Shown here: positions 1 to 6,908 of the stretch, piece by piece
Layout of the letters: each line of letters starts with the position of its first letter
How positions within the stretch are numbered: position 1 is the stretch's first letter
From: Sphingomonas elodea ATCC 31461
GTDB taxonomy: Bacteria > Pseudomonadota > Alphaproteobacteria > Sphingomonadales > Sphingomonadaceae
NCBI RefSeq assembly: GCF_000226955.1
Contig: NZ_AGFU01000029.1
Span: 1 to 41,556 of the forward strand
Length of the DNA: 41,556 nucleotides
Direction: 5' to 3'
The notes under the pieces: generated by a model
The model's input: the letters and a program-made list of their open reading frames with translations, nothing else
The model's database searches: none
Told to the model about the DNA's origin: nothing
Position numbers and translations under genes: made by a program

Positions 1-26
1 CCCCGCCATTTTTGCCCTGAAGAAAG

Positions 27-66
27 TTCGGCCCGCATGACCATTTCATGACCTTTGCGGGCCGAA
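27..66 (-). terminator. Stem-loop, likely terminator of the M24 peptidase operon
   Basis: An 11-base stem (27-37 pairs with 56-66, TTCGGCCCGCA against TGCGGGCCGAA) encloses an 18-base loop. It lies about 50 bases beyond the stop of the minus-strand peptidase gene. No strong U-tract is visible, so a Rho-independent role is only probable. Between it and the stop codon (64-112) the heptamer CCGAATC recurs about every 10 bases, a small direct repeat of unknown meaning. Confidence 0.45.
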
Positions 67-115
67 TCACCCCGAATCGCCCCCGAATCGCGCCCCGAAA
101 CCCCAGAATCGGGGG

Positions 116-1300
116 TCAGGCCAGCCGGTCGATCGCCATTTGCGGCTCGGTGAACCAGCGCGGGCCCGACTCCGCCATGTAGAAATGGTCTTCGAGGCGG
201 ATGCCGAAGCGATCGGGCACCACGATCATCGGTTCGTTCGAGAAACACATGCCGATATCGAGCGGCGTGCGATCGCCGCGCACCAGATAGGCGGGTTCGT
301 GGATCGACAGGCCGATGCCGTGGCCGGTCCGATGCGGCAGCCCGGGCAGGCGATAGTCCGGCCCCAGCCCCGCCTTCTCCAATACCACCCGAGCGGCCGC
401 ATCGACCTCCTCACACGGGACCCCCGGTTGGGCAGCGGCAAAGGCAGCGGCCTGGGCTTCCTTCTCCAGCGACCAGATCGCCTGCTCGTCGTCCGACACG
501 CGGCCGAAGGCATAGGTACGGGTGATGTCGGAATGATAGCCTTCGACCGTGCACCCGGTGTCGATCAGCACGAGTTGGCCCTCCTCGAGCGCCTGCTCGC
601 CGGGGAGGCCATGGGGGAAGGCCGTGGCATGCCCGAACTGGACGATGCAGAAGCTGGAGCCCGCCGCCCCCAGCGCGCGATGGGCCTGGTCAATGAAGCG
701 CTTAACCGCGCCGGTGGTGATGCCGGGCGCAAGGATGCGGGCCGCGGCGTGGTGTACCGCAAGGGTCATGTTCTTGGCCTGCTGCATCAGCGCGATCTCG
801 GCCGGCGACTTGCGCATCCGGCAGCCGTCGATCGCGGGCGCGCCATCGACCAGCGTGACGCCGGGTGCCGCGCGGCGCAGGCGCTCGGCCATCTGGAAGG
901 GCAGCGCGGGATCGATCGCGAGCGTCGTCACCCCGTCCAGCGCACCGGCGACCAGCGCGAACGGATCCTCGTCCTCCTCCCACAGCCGCATATCGGCCGC
1001 GAACGCCATGTCCGCGGTGAGCGAGCCGAGTTCGAAGCGCGGGCAGAGCATGATCGGTTCGCCGTGGAGCGGCAGCAGCATCGCGACCAGCCGCTCGGTC
1101 GCCCCCCAGGGGACCCCTGCGAAATAGCGTAGCGACATGCCGGCATTCACCAGCAGCGCCTGCGCGCCCATCTTGTCCATGCGCTCGCGCACGCGCGCGA
1201 GGCGGTCCCGGCGCTCGGCGAGGGGGATCGCGGGCGCGCGCTCCGCCCAGGGGGCAAGCGCTGCGAGTTCGCGTTCCACAGTGGATCCGCCGATGGTCAT
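116..1300 (-). CDS. M24 family metallopeptidase (Xaa-Pro aminopeptidase/prolidase type)
   Basis: A cytoplasmic peptidase of the pita-bread fold, 394 residues, with no signal peptide. The N-terminal creatinase-like domain spans about 20-150 and the catalytic M24 domain about 165-390. All five expected metal ligands can be placed: Asp247 (LIDTG), Asp258 (HSDITR), His327 (GHGIG), Glu356 (SNEP) and Glu370 (RLEDH). The frame stays open upstream, but the ATG at 1300 is preceded by AAGGAAG at good spacing and starts the conserved part, so it is chosen over farther starts. The gene follows the DadA-like dehydrogenase by 10 bases and is surely co-transcribed with it. In this context it probably releases proline or hydroxyproline from imported peptides; that substrate is inferred from neighbours. 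Creatinase or ectoine hydrolase relatives are less likely alternatives. Confidence 0.88.
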   Translation of the reverse strand: MTIGGSTVERELAALAPWAERAPAIPLAERRDRLARVRERMDKMGAQALLVNAGMSLRYFAGVPWGATERLVAMLLPLHGEPIMLCPRFELGSLTADMAFAADMRLWEEDEDPFALVAGALDGVTTLAIDPALPFQMAERLRRAAPGVTLVDGAPAIDGCRMRKSPAEIALMQQAKNMTLAVHHAAARILAPGITTGAVKRFIDQAHRALGAAGSSFCIVQFGHATAFPHGLPGEQALEEGQLVLIDTGCTVEGYHSDITRTYAFGRVSDDEQAIWSLEKEAQAAAFAAAQPGVPCEEVDAAARVVLEKAGLGPDYRLPGLPHRTGHGIGLSIHEPAYLVRGDRTPLDIGMCFSNEPMIVVPDRFGIRLEDHFYMAESGPRWFTEPQMAIDRLA

Positions 1301-1310
1301 GCTGTCTTCC

Positions 1311-2543
1311 TTATGCTTCGAAACGGTGGAGGCCGAAGGGCGTGAGGTCGATCGCGGCGCGCCGTCCGTCGGCGAGCGCCGCGACACAGTCGGCGGTTAC
1401 CGCCGCCAGGGTCAGGCCGAGATGCTGGTGCCCGAAGGCGTAGAGCACGTTGCCCGCGCGGGCACTGCGCCCGATCGCCGGCAGATAGTCGGGCAGCGTC
1501 GGCCGGGCGCCCATCCAGCGGGTGAAGGGCGGCCGCAGCGGCAGGCCGAGGTCGGCGACATGCGCCTCCAGCCGTTCCCACTTCGCGGGGTCGGGCGGCG
1601 TATCGATGCCGGCGAACTCGACGAAGCTCGCCGCCTGCACGCACCCGGCATAGCGGGTGACGATCATCGAGGGATCCTCGAACACCAGAGGCGGCAGATC
1701 GGCGGGCCAGTCGTGATCGGTTGCGCGGATATGATAGCCGCGCTCGGCGATGATCGGCACGCGGTGGCCGAGCGGCGCGAGCAACCGGCCCGAGGCCACG
1801 CCGGCGGTCACCAGAATCGCGTCGACATCGGCGAGCGCGACGCCGTCCACCGCGACGCGGGCTTCGGCCCCGGCGCGCGCGAGCGTCGCGTGCCCGGTCA
1901 GGATCGCGCCCCCGGCAGCCCCCAGCGCGTTGCGCAGCGCGCGATCGAGCGCGGCGAGGTCGGCGATCTGCGCGGTATTGGTGAACCGGATCGCACCGGC
2001 ATGGCAGCCACCGGGAAGGTGCAAGCGCTCGGCGGGCGTGGCATCGCGGAACCGGGCGGTGCCGATATCTGCCGACGCCCAGGCACGTCGCCCCGTTTCG
2101 GCGCGATCGGCGCTGCCCCAGCTGACGATATGGCCGCAGTCGCGCAGCAGATCGGGCGTATCGAGGCTCGCGGCGAGGCGTTGCCAGGCGGGCATCGCCG
2201 CGCCGAGCAGGCCGGACAGCGCATGCCGCCCCTGTGCAAAGCTGCGCGGCCGCGCGGCGCCGAGCAGGCGCAGCCCGAAGGGAAGCCAGTGCCGCCACGC
2301 CGCCGCCGGCAGCGATACTGCGCCCCCTGCCCCGAAGCGCCGGCGCGGCAGGCTGCGCACCGTCGCCCAGGAGGCGAGCGGCTCGACCTGTTCGATCGCG
2401 ATATGCCCGGCATTCCCCCAGGAGGCCGCCTGCCGACGGGTATCGGTATCGATCAGCCGCACGCGCCAGCCTGCCCGCGCCAGCGCCAGTGCGCTCGCCA
2501 AGCCGACGACCCCGCCACCGATCACCACCATATTGCGCTGCAT
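1311..2543 (-). CDS. FAD-dependent D-amino acid dehydrogenase (DadA family), probable D-hydroxyproline dehydrogenase
   Basis: A DAO/DadA-type flavoprotein of 410 residues. The N-terminus carries the Rossmann dinucleotide motif (VIGGGVVGL), and the C-terminus ends with the GHQHLGLT segment typical of DadA-like enzymes near the flavin. Family members oxidise D-amino acids at the inner membrane and pass electrons to the respiratory chain. With 4-hydroxyproline epimerase and a DapA-like deaminase nearby, the likely substrate is cis-4-hydroxy-D-proline, giving Delta1-pyrroline-4-hydroxy-2-carboxylate. It is a single polypeptide, unlike the three-subunit LhpBEF enzyme of some pseudomonads. The ATG at 2543 has AAGGCGGA upstream; a TTG just before it is ignored. 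The gene is the first of a two-gene operon with the M24 peptidase, read away from the GntR regulator. Plain D-proline or D-alanine dehydrogenase remains possible. Confidence 0.83.
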   Translation of the reverse strand: MQRNMVVIGGGVVGLASALALARAGWRVRLIDTDTRRQAASWGNAGHIAIEQVEPLASWATVRSLPRRRFGAGGAVSLPAAAWRHWLPFGLRLLGAARPRSFAQGRHALSGLLGAAMPAWQRLAASLDTPDLLRDCGHIVSWGSADRAETGRRAWASADIGTARFRDATPAERLHLPGGCHAGAIRFTNTAQIADLAALDRALRNALGAAGGAILTGHATLARAGAEARVAVDGVALADVDAILVTAGVASGRLLAPLGHRVPIIAERGYHIRATDHDWPADLPPLVFEDPSMIVTRYAGCVQAASFVEFAGIDTPPDPAKWERLEAHVADLGLPLRPPFTRWMGARPTLPDYLPAIGRSARAGNVLYAFGHQHLGLTLAAVTADCVAALADGRRAAIDLTPFGLHRFEA

Positions 2544-2572
2544 CAAGTCCGCCTTGCCGAGTTCATGGTCTA

Positions 2573-2603
2573 AGTATACCGTATTTTATGCCACCAGTGT
2601 CAA
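2573..2603 (-). promoter_or_regulatory. Promoter of the dehydrogenase operon with ATAC-C-GTAT operator
   Basis: On the minus strand a perfect -35 TTGACA (2598-2603) precedes TATACT (2573-2578), or GGTATA if 17-base spacing is preferred. The palindrome ATAC-C-GTAT (2576-2584) covers the -10 region. The longer word GTATACCGTAT (2574-2584) recurs exactly at 6715-6725 in the promoter of the other catabolic operon. The adjacent divergent GntR/FCD protein is the natural candidate repressor, and the site also lies upstream of its own gene. The binding is inferred. Confidence 0.6.
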
Positions 2604-2670
2604 AACGCGCTTGCCGAGCGCATGGGAAGCGTGGCTCCGTATTCATAGTGCCCCAAAGAAAGTCTCACCG

Positions 2671-3315
2671 ATGAGCATCGTCGTCCGCACGCTTTCGGAA
2701 CAGATCTTCACGATCGTCCGCGAGCAGATCGTCTCCGGCAAGCTGCCGGTCGATCAGGCAATCCGGCAGGATGCGCTCGCCAACCAGCTGGGCGTGAGCA
2801 AGATCCCGCTGCGCGAGGCACTGGCGCGGCTGGAGCAGGAAGGGCTGCTCGTCGGCCAGGCCAACCGCGGCTATTTCGTGCGCGCGATGTCGTCGGGCGA
2901 GGCGGAGGAGATCTTCGCGCTTCGGCTGGCGATCGAGCCCGACGCCGTGGCCGCCGGCGCGCTCTCCGCCACCGATGCCGACCGGGCCGCCGCGCACGAG
3001 GCGCTGGCCGCGCTCGACCTCGCCGCCGGCGAGCATCTCGACGAAGTGGCCGCGCGCAACCGCGAGTTCCACATGGCGCTGGTCCGCCCCGGCGGCCGGC
3101 TGCTCACCACCCAGCTGGTCGAGCGGCTGCAGATCCTGTCCGAGCGCTACGTGCACAAGCATCTCGAGCCGGCTGGGCGCGAAGATCGCGCGCACCTGGA
3201 ACATGCCGACCTGATCGATGCCTGGGAGCGGGGCGACGCCCCGCACGCGCGCGCGCTCGCCCGCGCCCATATCGAAGGCACCCTCACCGATCTCCGCCGC
3301 CAGCTGAACGGCTGA
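2671..3315 (+). CDS. GntR family transcriptional regulator, FCD (FadR-type) subfamily
   Basis: A 214-residue regulator. The N-terminal winged helix-turn-helix covers about 8-72 (the segment RQDALANQLGVSKIPLREAL is classical GntR). An all-helical FCD effector domain covers about 80-205, with the usual Arg/Asp/His ligand-pocket residues (REFHMAL, HLEHADL). FCD regulators bind small carboxylates or amino acids and usually repress. The frame is open far upstream, but the ATG at 2671 begins the conserved domain, so that start is used; no strong ribosome site is visible before it. It is divergent from the dehydrogenase-peptidase operon and its 3' end lies 3 bases from the stop of the convergent permease gene. 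It probably controls the hydroxyproline genes on both sides through the shared ATAC-C-GTAT palindromes. Confidence 0.9.
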   Translation: MSIVVRTLSEQIFTIVREQIVSGKLPVDQAIRQDALANQLGVSKIPLREALARLEQEGLLVGQANRGYFVRAMSSGEAEEIFALRLAIEPDAVAAGALSATDADRAAAHEALAALDLAAGEHLDEVAARNREFHMALVRPGGRLLTTQLVERLQILSERYVHKHLEPAGREDRAHLEHADLIDAWERGDAPHARALARAHIEGTLTDLRRQLNG

Positions 3316-3318
3316 GCC

Positions 3319-4725
3319 TCAGCCGCGCGCCAGCACGCTGCGCGCGCGGCCATAGAGGAAGTAGACGGCAAGCCCGGCGACGTTCCAGAGCAGGAAGCGC
3401 ACCAGCGTCTTCTCCGGCAGCGAGAAGAGCAGATAGAGGCAGCCCAGCACCGCCAGCGTGCCGACCACATAAGGCTGCGGGCAGCGGAAGATGCGCGGCG
3501 CATCGGGCGCCCGGCGGCGGAGCAGCATCATGCACGCCCCCACCGCGATGAACGCGATCAGCGTGCCGGCATTGGCCAGCTCGGCGATCTCGTCGAGCCG
3601 CAGGAACCCCGCCACGCCTGCGACGAACAGTCCGGTAATGCCGGTCACCAGTACCGGCGCGCCGGTGCGCGGCGAGACCTTGGCGAGCGCGCGGGGAAGC
3701 AAGCCGTCACGCGCCATCACGAAGAAGATGCGGCTCTGGCCGTACATCATGACCAGGATCACCGAGGGCAGCGCGACCAGCGCGGCGGCGGCGATCGCCC
3801 AGGCGGCGAAGGGGTGGCCGAGCGTGCGCAGCACCAGCGCCAGCGGCTCGGGCGAATTGCCGAGCGTCGCCGTCGGCATCGCCCCCACCGCGGCGACCGC
3901 GACGAGGATGTAGATGGTGGTGCACAGCGCCATCGATCCGACGATGCCGATGGTGAGGTCGCGGCCCGGCTTCTTGGCCTCCTCGGCGGACGTGGCGACC
4001 GCGTCGAAGCCGTAAAAGGCGAAGAACACGATCGCGGCGGCCGCCATCACGCCGCGCGTCACAGCCCCCTCGGCATGGCTGGCGAAGCCGTGCGGCATGA
4101 ACGGGTGGAAGTTGGCCGCATCGAAGCCCGGCAGCGCGAGTGCAACGAACAGGCCAAGCGCCACCAGCTTGATGACGACCAGCACGATGTTGAGCGTCGC
4201 GCTCTCGCGGGTGCCGAGCATCAGCATGCCGGCAATGGCGAAGGATACGAGCACCGCCGGCAGGTTGACGAGGCCGCCGGCATGCGGCCCCTCGAGCAGC
4301 AGCGGCGGCAGATGCACCCCTGCCGATTGCAGCCAGCCGACCAGATAGCCCGACCAGCCGACCGCCACCGCCGAGCAGGCGAGCGAATATTCGAGGATCA
4401 GGCTCCAGCCGACCACCCAGGCGATCGTCTCGCCGAGCACCGAATAGCTATAGGTATAGGCGCTGCCGGCGGCGGGAATCATCGTCGCCAGCTCGGCATA
4501 GGCGAGCGCGGCGCAGGCGCACACCGCACCGGCGATGACGAAGGCGAGGATCACGGCGGGCCCCGCCCGCTCGGCGCCGACCCCGGTCAGCGTGTAGATG
4601 CCGGTGCCGACGATCGCGCCGACCCCCAGCGCGATCAGGTGCGGCCAGGAAAGGCTGGGGCGCAGCCGATGCTCACTGGAACCCGTGCTGCGTTCGATCG
4701 GCTTGATCGGTCCCCAAAACCCCAT
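3319..4725 (-). CDS. APC superfamily amino acid permease
   Basis: An inner-membrane amino acid transporter of 468 residues with about 12 hydrophobic segments. Near the N-terminus the family signature is present: GVGAIVGTGIYTLTG in the first membrane helix, then a second helix with the AGPAVILAF motif and AELATMIPAAGSAYTYSY. It most resembles the cationic amino acid transporter (CAT/YfnA-like) branch, but substrate cannot be read from sequence. Start ATG at 4725 has GGGGGA just upstream. It is the third gene of a minus-strand operon after the DapA-like deaminase and the epimerase (24-base gap), so uptake of hydroxyproline or proline is the likely job. It converges on the GntR gene. Confidence 0.88.
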   Translation of the reverse strand: MGFWGPIKPIERSTGSSEHRLRPSLSWPHLIALGVGAIVGTGIYTLTGVGAERAGPAVILAFVIAGAVCACAALAYAELATMIPAAGSAYTYSYSVLGETIAWVVGWSLILEYSLACSAVAVGWSGYLVGWLQSAGVHLPPLLLEGPHAGGLVNLPAVLVSFAIAGMLMLGTRESATLNIVLVVIKLVALGLFVALALPGFDAANFHPFMPHGFASHAEGAVTRGVMAAAAIVFFAFYGFDAVATSAEEAKKPGRDLTIGIVGSMALCTTIYILVAVAAVGAMPTATLGNSPEPLALVLRTLGHPFAAWAIAAAALVALPSVILVMMYGQSRIFFVMARDGLLPRALAKVSPRTGAPVLVTGITGLFVAGVAGFLRLDEIAELANAGTLIAFIAVGACMMLLRRRAPDAPRIFRCPQPYVVGTLAVLGCLYLLFSLPEKTLVRFLLWNVAGLAVYFLYGRARSVLARG

Positions 4726-4749
4726 GCGTCCCCCAAGATTTGTGTGCGA

Positions 4750-5748
4750 TCAGACGACCGAGAAGCCGGCCCAGAACGGGTCCTCGCGGTCGATCCAGAT
4801 GGTGTTGAAGCCGGTCGCGATCGCCGAGCCTTCGATCGAGGGGATGATGCCGGGGCGATCGCCCACCATCACCGCTTCCTCGACCCGGCCGATGAACCGG
4901 CTGCCGATATAGCTTTCATGGACGAAGCGATCGCCGACGTTCAGCCGGCCCTGATGCTCCAGATGCGCCAGCCGCGCCGAGGTGCCGGTGCCGCACGGGC
5001 TGCGATCGATCGCGCGCTCGCCGTAGAACACCGCGTTGCGACCATCGGCTCCTTCGCCCTTCGGCTTGTCGGCCCAGAGGACATGGCTGACCCCGCGGAT
5101 ACGATCGTCGAGCGGATGGACCGGCTCGATCGCGTCGCGCATCAGGTCGCGGATCGTGCGGCTGAGCTCGACGATGCGCGAGGCGCCGAGATCGTCGAGG
5201 CCGGCATAGGGCCCCTGCGGCTCGATGATCGCGTAATAATTGCCGCCATAGGAGACGTCGACGGAAAGCGGGCCGAAGCCCGGTACCTCGATCGCGATAC
5301 CGGTCGCCGCGACATAGGCGGGCACGTTGCGGATGCGCACCCAGCGGACCTTGCCGCCGTCCATCGCATAGGCGATGTCGATCACGCCCGCCGGCACCTC
5401 GATGCGCAGCTGCCCCGGCGTGCGCGGGGTGATCAGCCCGTGTTCGAGGCCGAAGGTGACCATGCCGATCGTGCCGTGCCCGCACATCGGCAGGCAGCCC
5501 GAGGTCTCGATGAACAGGATGCCGCAATCGGCGTCGTCACGGGTGGGCGGGTAGAGGAACCCGCCCGACATCATGTCGTGCCCGCGCGGCTCGAAGCACA
5601 GGCCGGTGCGGATCCAGTCGAACCGCGCCAGAAAGTCCTGGCGCCGCGCCAGCATGTCGCCGCCGCGCAGCAGCGGCGCTCCGCCCGCCACCAGCCGCAC
5701 CGGGTTTCCCGCGGTGTGGCCGTCGATGCAGAAGAAGGTGTGGCGCAT
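4750..5748 (-). CDS. lhpA: 4-hydroxyproline 2-epimerase (proline racemase family)
   Basis: A cytoplasmic cofactor-free epimerase of 332 residues that interconverts trans-4-hydroxy-L-proline and cis-4-hydroxy-D-proline. Both catalytic cysteines are present: Cys89 in MCGHGT and Cys252 in DRSPCGTGTS. The Cys/Cys pair separates it from trans-3-hydroxyproline dehydratases, which replace one cysteine. Context (DadA-like dehydrogenase, DapA-like deaminase, amino acid permease) argues for hydroxyproline over proline. The ATG at 5748 starts the conserved MRHTFFCIDGHTAGNPVR region and lies 8 bases after the deaminase stop, so translation is probably coupled; a recognisable ribosome site is weak. The upstream in-frame extension lies inside the previous gene and is rejected. 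Confidence 0.92.
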   Translation of the reverse strand: MRHTFFCIDGHTAGNPVRLVAGGAPLLRGGDMLARRQDFLARFDWIRTGLCFEPRGHDMMSGGFLYPPTRDDADCGILFIETSGCLPMCGHGTIGMVTFGLEHGLITPRTPGQLRIEVPAGVIDIAYAMDGGKVRWVRIRNVPAYVAATGIAIEVPGFGPLSVDVSYGGNYYAIIEPQGPYAGLDDLGASRIVELSRTIRDLMRDAIEPVHPLDDRIRGVSHVLWADKPKGEGADGRNAVFYGERAIDRSPCGTGTSARLAHLEHQGRLNVGDRFVHESYIGSRFIGRVEEAVMVGDRPGIIPSIEGSAIATGFNTIWIDREDPFWAGFSVV

Positions 5749-5756
5749 GGAAGCGA

Positions 5757-6680
5757 TCAGGCCGCTTTGGCCTGGCGCCGGCTCGGCCGGGTCGCCGCCG
5801 CTTCCTCGACCCACCGGATTACCTGGGCGCGGCGCTCGCCGGCGAGCGGCAGGCGCGGCAGGCGGACCCGCTCGCTGCCGCGGCCCATGATCTGCTCGGC
5901 CAGCTTGATCGACTGGACCAGGTCATGCTCGGCATCGAGATGGAGCAGCGGCATGAACCAGCGATAGATCGCGCGCGCCTCGTCGAACCGGCCTTCGTTG
6001 AACGCCGCGACCAGCCGCACCGATTCTTCCGGAAAGGCGCTGGTGAGGCCCGAGACCCAGCCCGAGGCGCCGAGGAACAGGCCCTCCAGCGCCACGTCGT
6101 CCAGGCCCGCCATCAGCGTGTAGCGATCGCCGTACCGGTTGAAGAGATCGGTGAAGCGGCGTGGATCCGGCGCGCTTTCCTTGACCGCGACGATGTTCTT
6201 CACATCGGTCAGGCGGTCCAGCGTCGCGGTGTCGATCGACACGCGATAGGCGGGCGGGTTGTTGTAGAGCATGATCGGCAGCGTGGTCGCCGCCGCCACC
6301 GCGCGGAAATGGGCCTCCAGCTCGGCGGCGGTCGGCACATAGACCATGGCGGGAAGCAGCATCAGCGCGTCGACGCCGATCTTCTCGGCATCGCGGGCAT
6401 AGTCGATCGCGCGGGCGGTGGTGAATTCGGATACGCCCGCGACCAGCGGCACGCGCCCGCCCACCGCTTCCACACCGGCGCGGAGCACCTGGCGCTTCTC
6501 GTCGGGCTCCAGGGAATTGTTCTCGCCGCAGGTGCCGAGCAGGATGAGCCCGTCGACGCCGTCGTCGACGAGCGCGATCTGCGTCCGCTGCGTGGCATCG
6601 AAATCGATCGAAAGATCCTCGGCAAACTGGGTGGTCGCCGCGGGATAGACGCCGGTCCAGAGCGTCTTGGCTGCAGTCAT
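5757..6680 (-). CDS. lhpC: DapA/NAL family lyase, probable Delta1-pyrroline-4-hydroxy-2-carboxylate deaminase
   Basis: A class I aldolase-type TIM barrel of 307 residues. The Schiff-base lysine is Lys167 (IVAVKES) and the catalytic tyrosine is Tyr139 (MLYNNPP); the substrate-binding GTCGEN segment is at 49-54. This family includes dihydrodipicolinate synthase and N-acetylneuraminate lyase, but between hydroxyproline epimerase and hydroxyproline dehydrogenase genes the best match is the deaminase that converts Delta1-pyrroline-4-hydroxy-2-carboxylate to alpha-ketoglutarate semialdehyde. The ATG at 6680 has GGAGGA 9 bases upstream and is preferred to longer starts. It is the first gene of the operon deaminase-epimerase-permease. 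The enzyme that oxidises the semialdehyde is not encoded in the window. Confidence 0.87.
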   Translation of the reverse strand: MTAAKTLWTGVYPAATTQFAEDLSIDFDATQRTQIALVDDGVDGLILLGTCGENNSLEPDEKRQVLRAGVEAVGGRVPLVAGVSEFTTARAIDYARDAEKIGVDALMLLPAMVYVPTAAELEAHFRAVAAATTLPIMLYNNPPAYRVSIDTATLDRLTDVKNIVAVKESAPDPRRFTDLFNRYGDRYTLMAGLDDVALEGLFLGASGWVSGLTSAFPEESVRLVAAFNEGRFDEARAIYRWFMPLLHLDAEHDLVQSIKLAEQIMGRGSERVRLPRLPLAGERRAQVIRWVEEAAATRPSRRQAKAA

Positions 6681-6713
6681 GAGAATGGGTTCCTCCAAAG
6701 AGCTTCCAATTTT

Positions 6714-6740
6714 CGTATACCGTATCCAACATCGGTGCAA
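6714..6740 (-). promoter_or_regulatory. Promoter of the deaminase-epimerase-permease operon with ATAC-C-GTAT operator
   Basis: Minus-strand -35 TTGCAC (6735-6740) and -10 TATACG (6714-6719), spacing 15. The palindrome ATAC-C-GTAT (6717-6725) overlaps the -10, the layout expected of a repressor site. It is part of an 11-base word identical to that at 2574-2584. Confidence 0.55.
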
Positions 6741-6831
6741 GACCGGTTCTTAAGTTGTGCACATTTTCGCCTGCGCAGGAAGGGAACCGTCAGCCCACCG
6801 CCGCGCGCCTGGCTCAAATGGCGGATATCAG

Positions 6832-6876
6832 ATATCGTATAATATATTTGACGCTTTCATGCTTTTGGTGTTGCAT
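6832..6876 (+). promoter_or_regulatory. Probable promoter of the TonB receptor with a variant operator
   Basis: ATATCGTAT (6832-6840) differs by one base from the ATACCGTAT palindrome of the flanking catabolic promoters and is followed by AT-rich sequence. Immediately downstream TTGACG (6848-6853) and TTGCAT (6871-6876) form a possible promoter with 17-base spacing. The remainder of the 6681-6908 gap shows nothing else I can name. Confidence 0.4.
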
Positions 6877-6908
6877 TGGTGCGACTCAGAAAAAGGGGTG
6901 GCATCACG

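Noticed and set aside
64-112. CCGAATC direct repeats as an origin or binding array
   Set aside because: Only three to four short copies with uneven spacing beside a hairpin; too little to support a function.
3814-5967. A 717-codon plus-strand frame over the permease and epimerase genes
   Set aside because: No domain; the minus-strand genes there have catalytic residues and ribosome sites.
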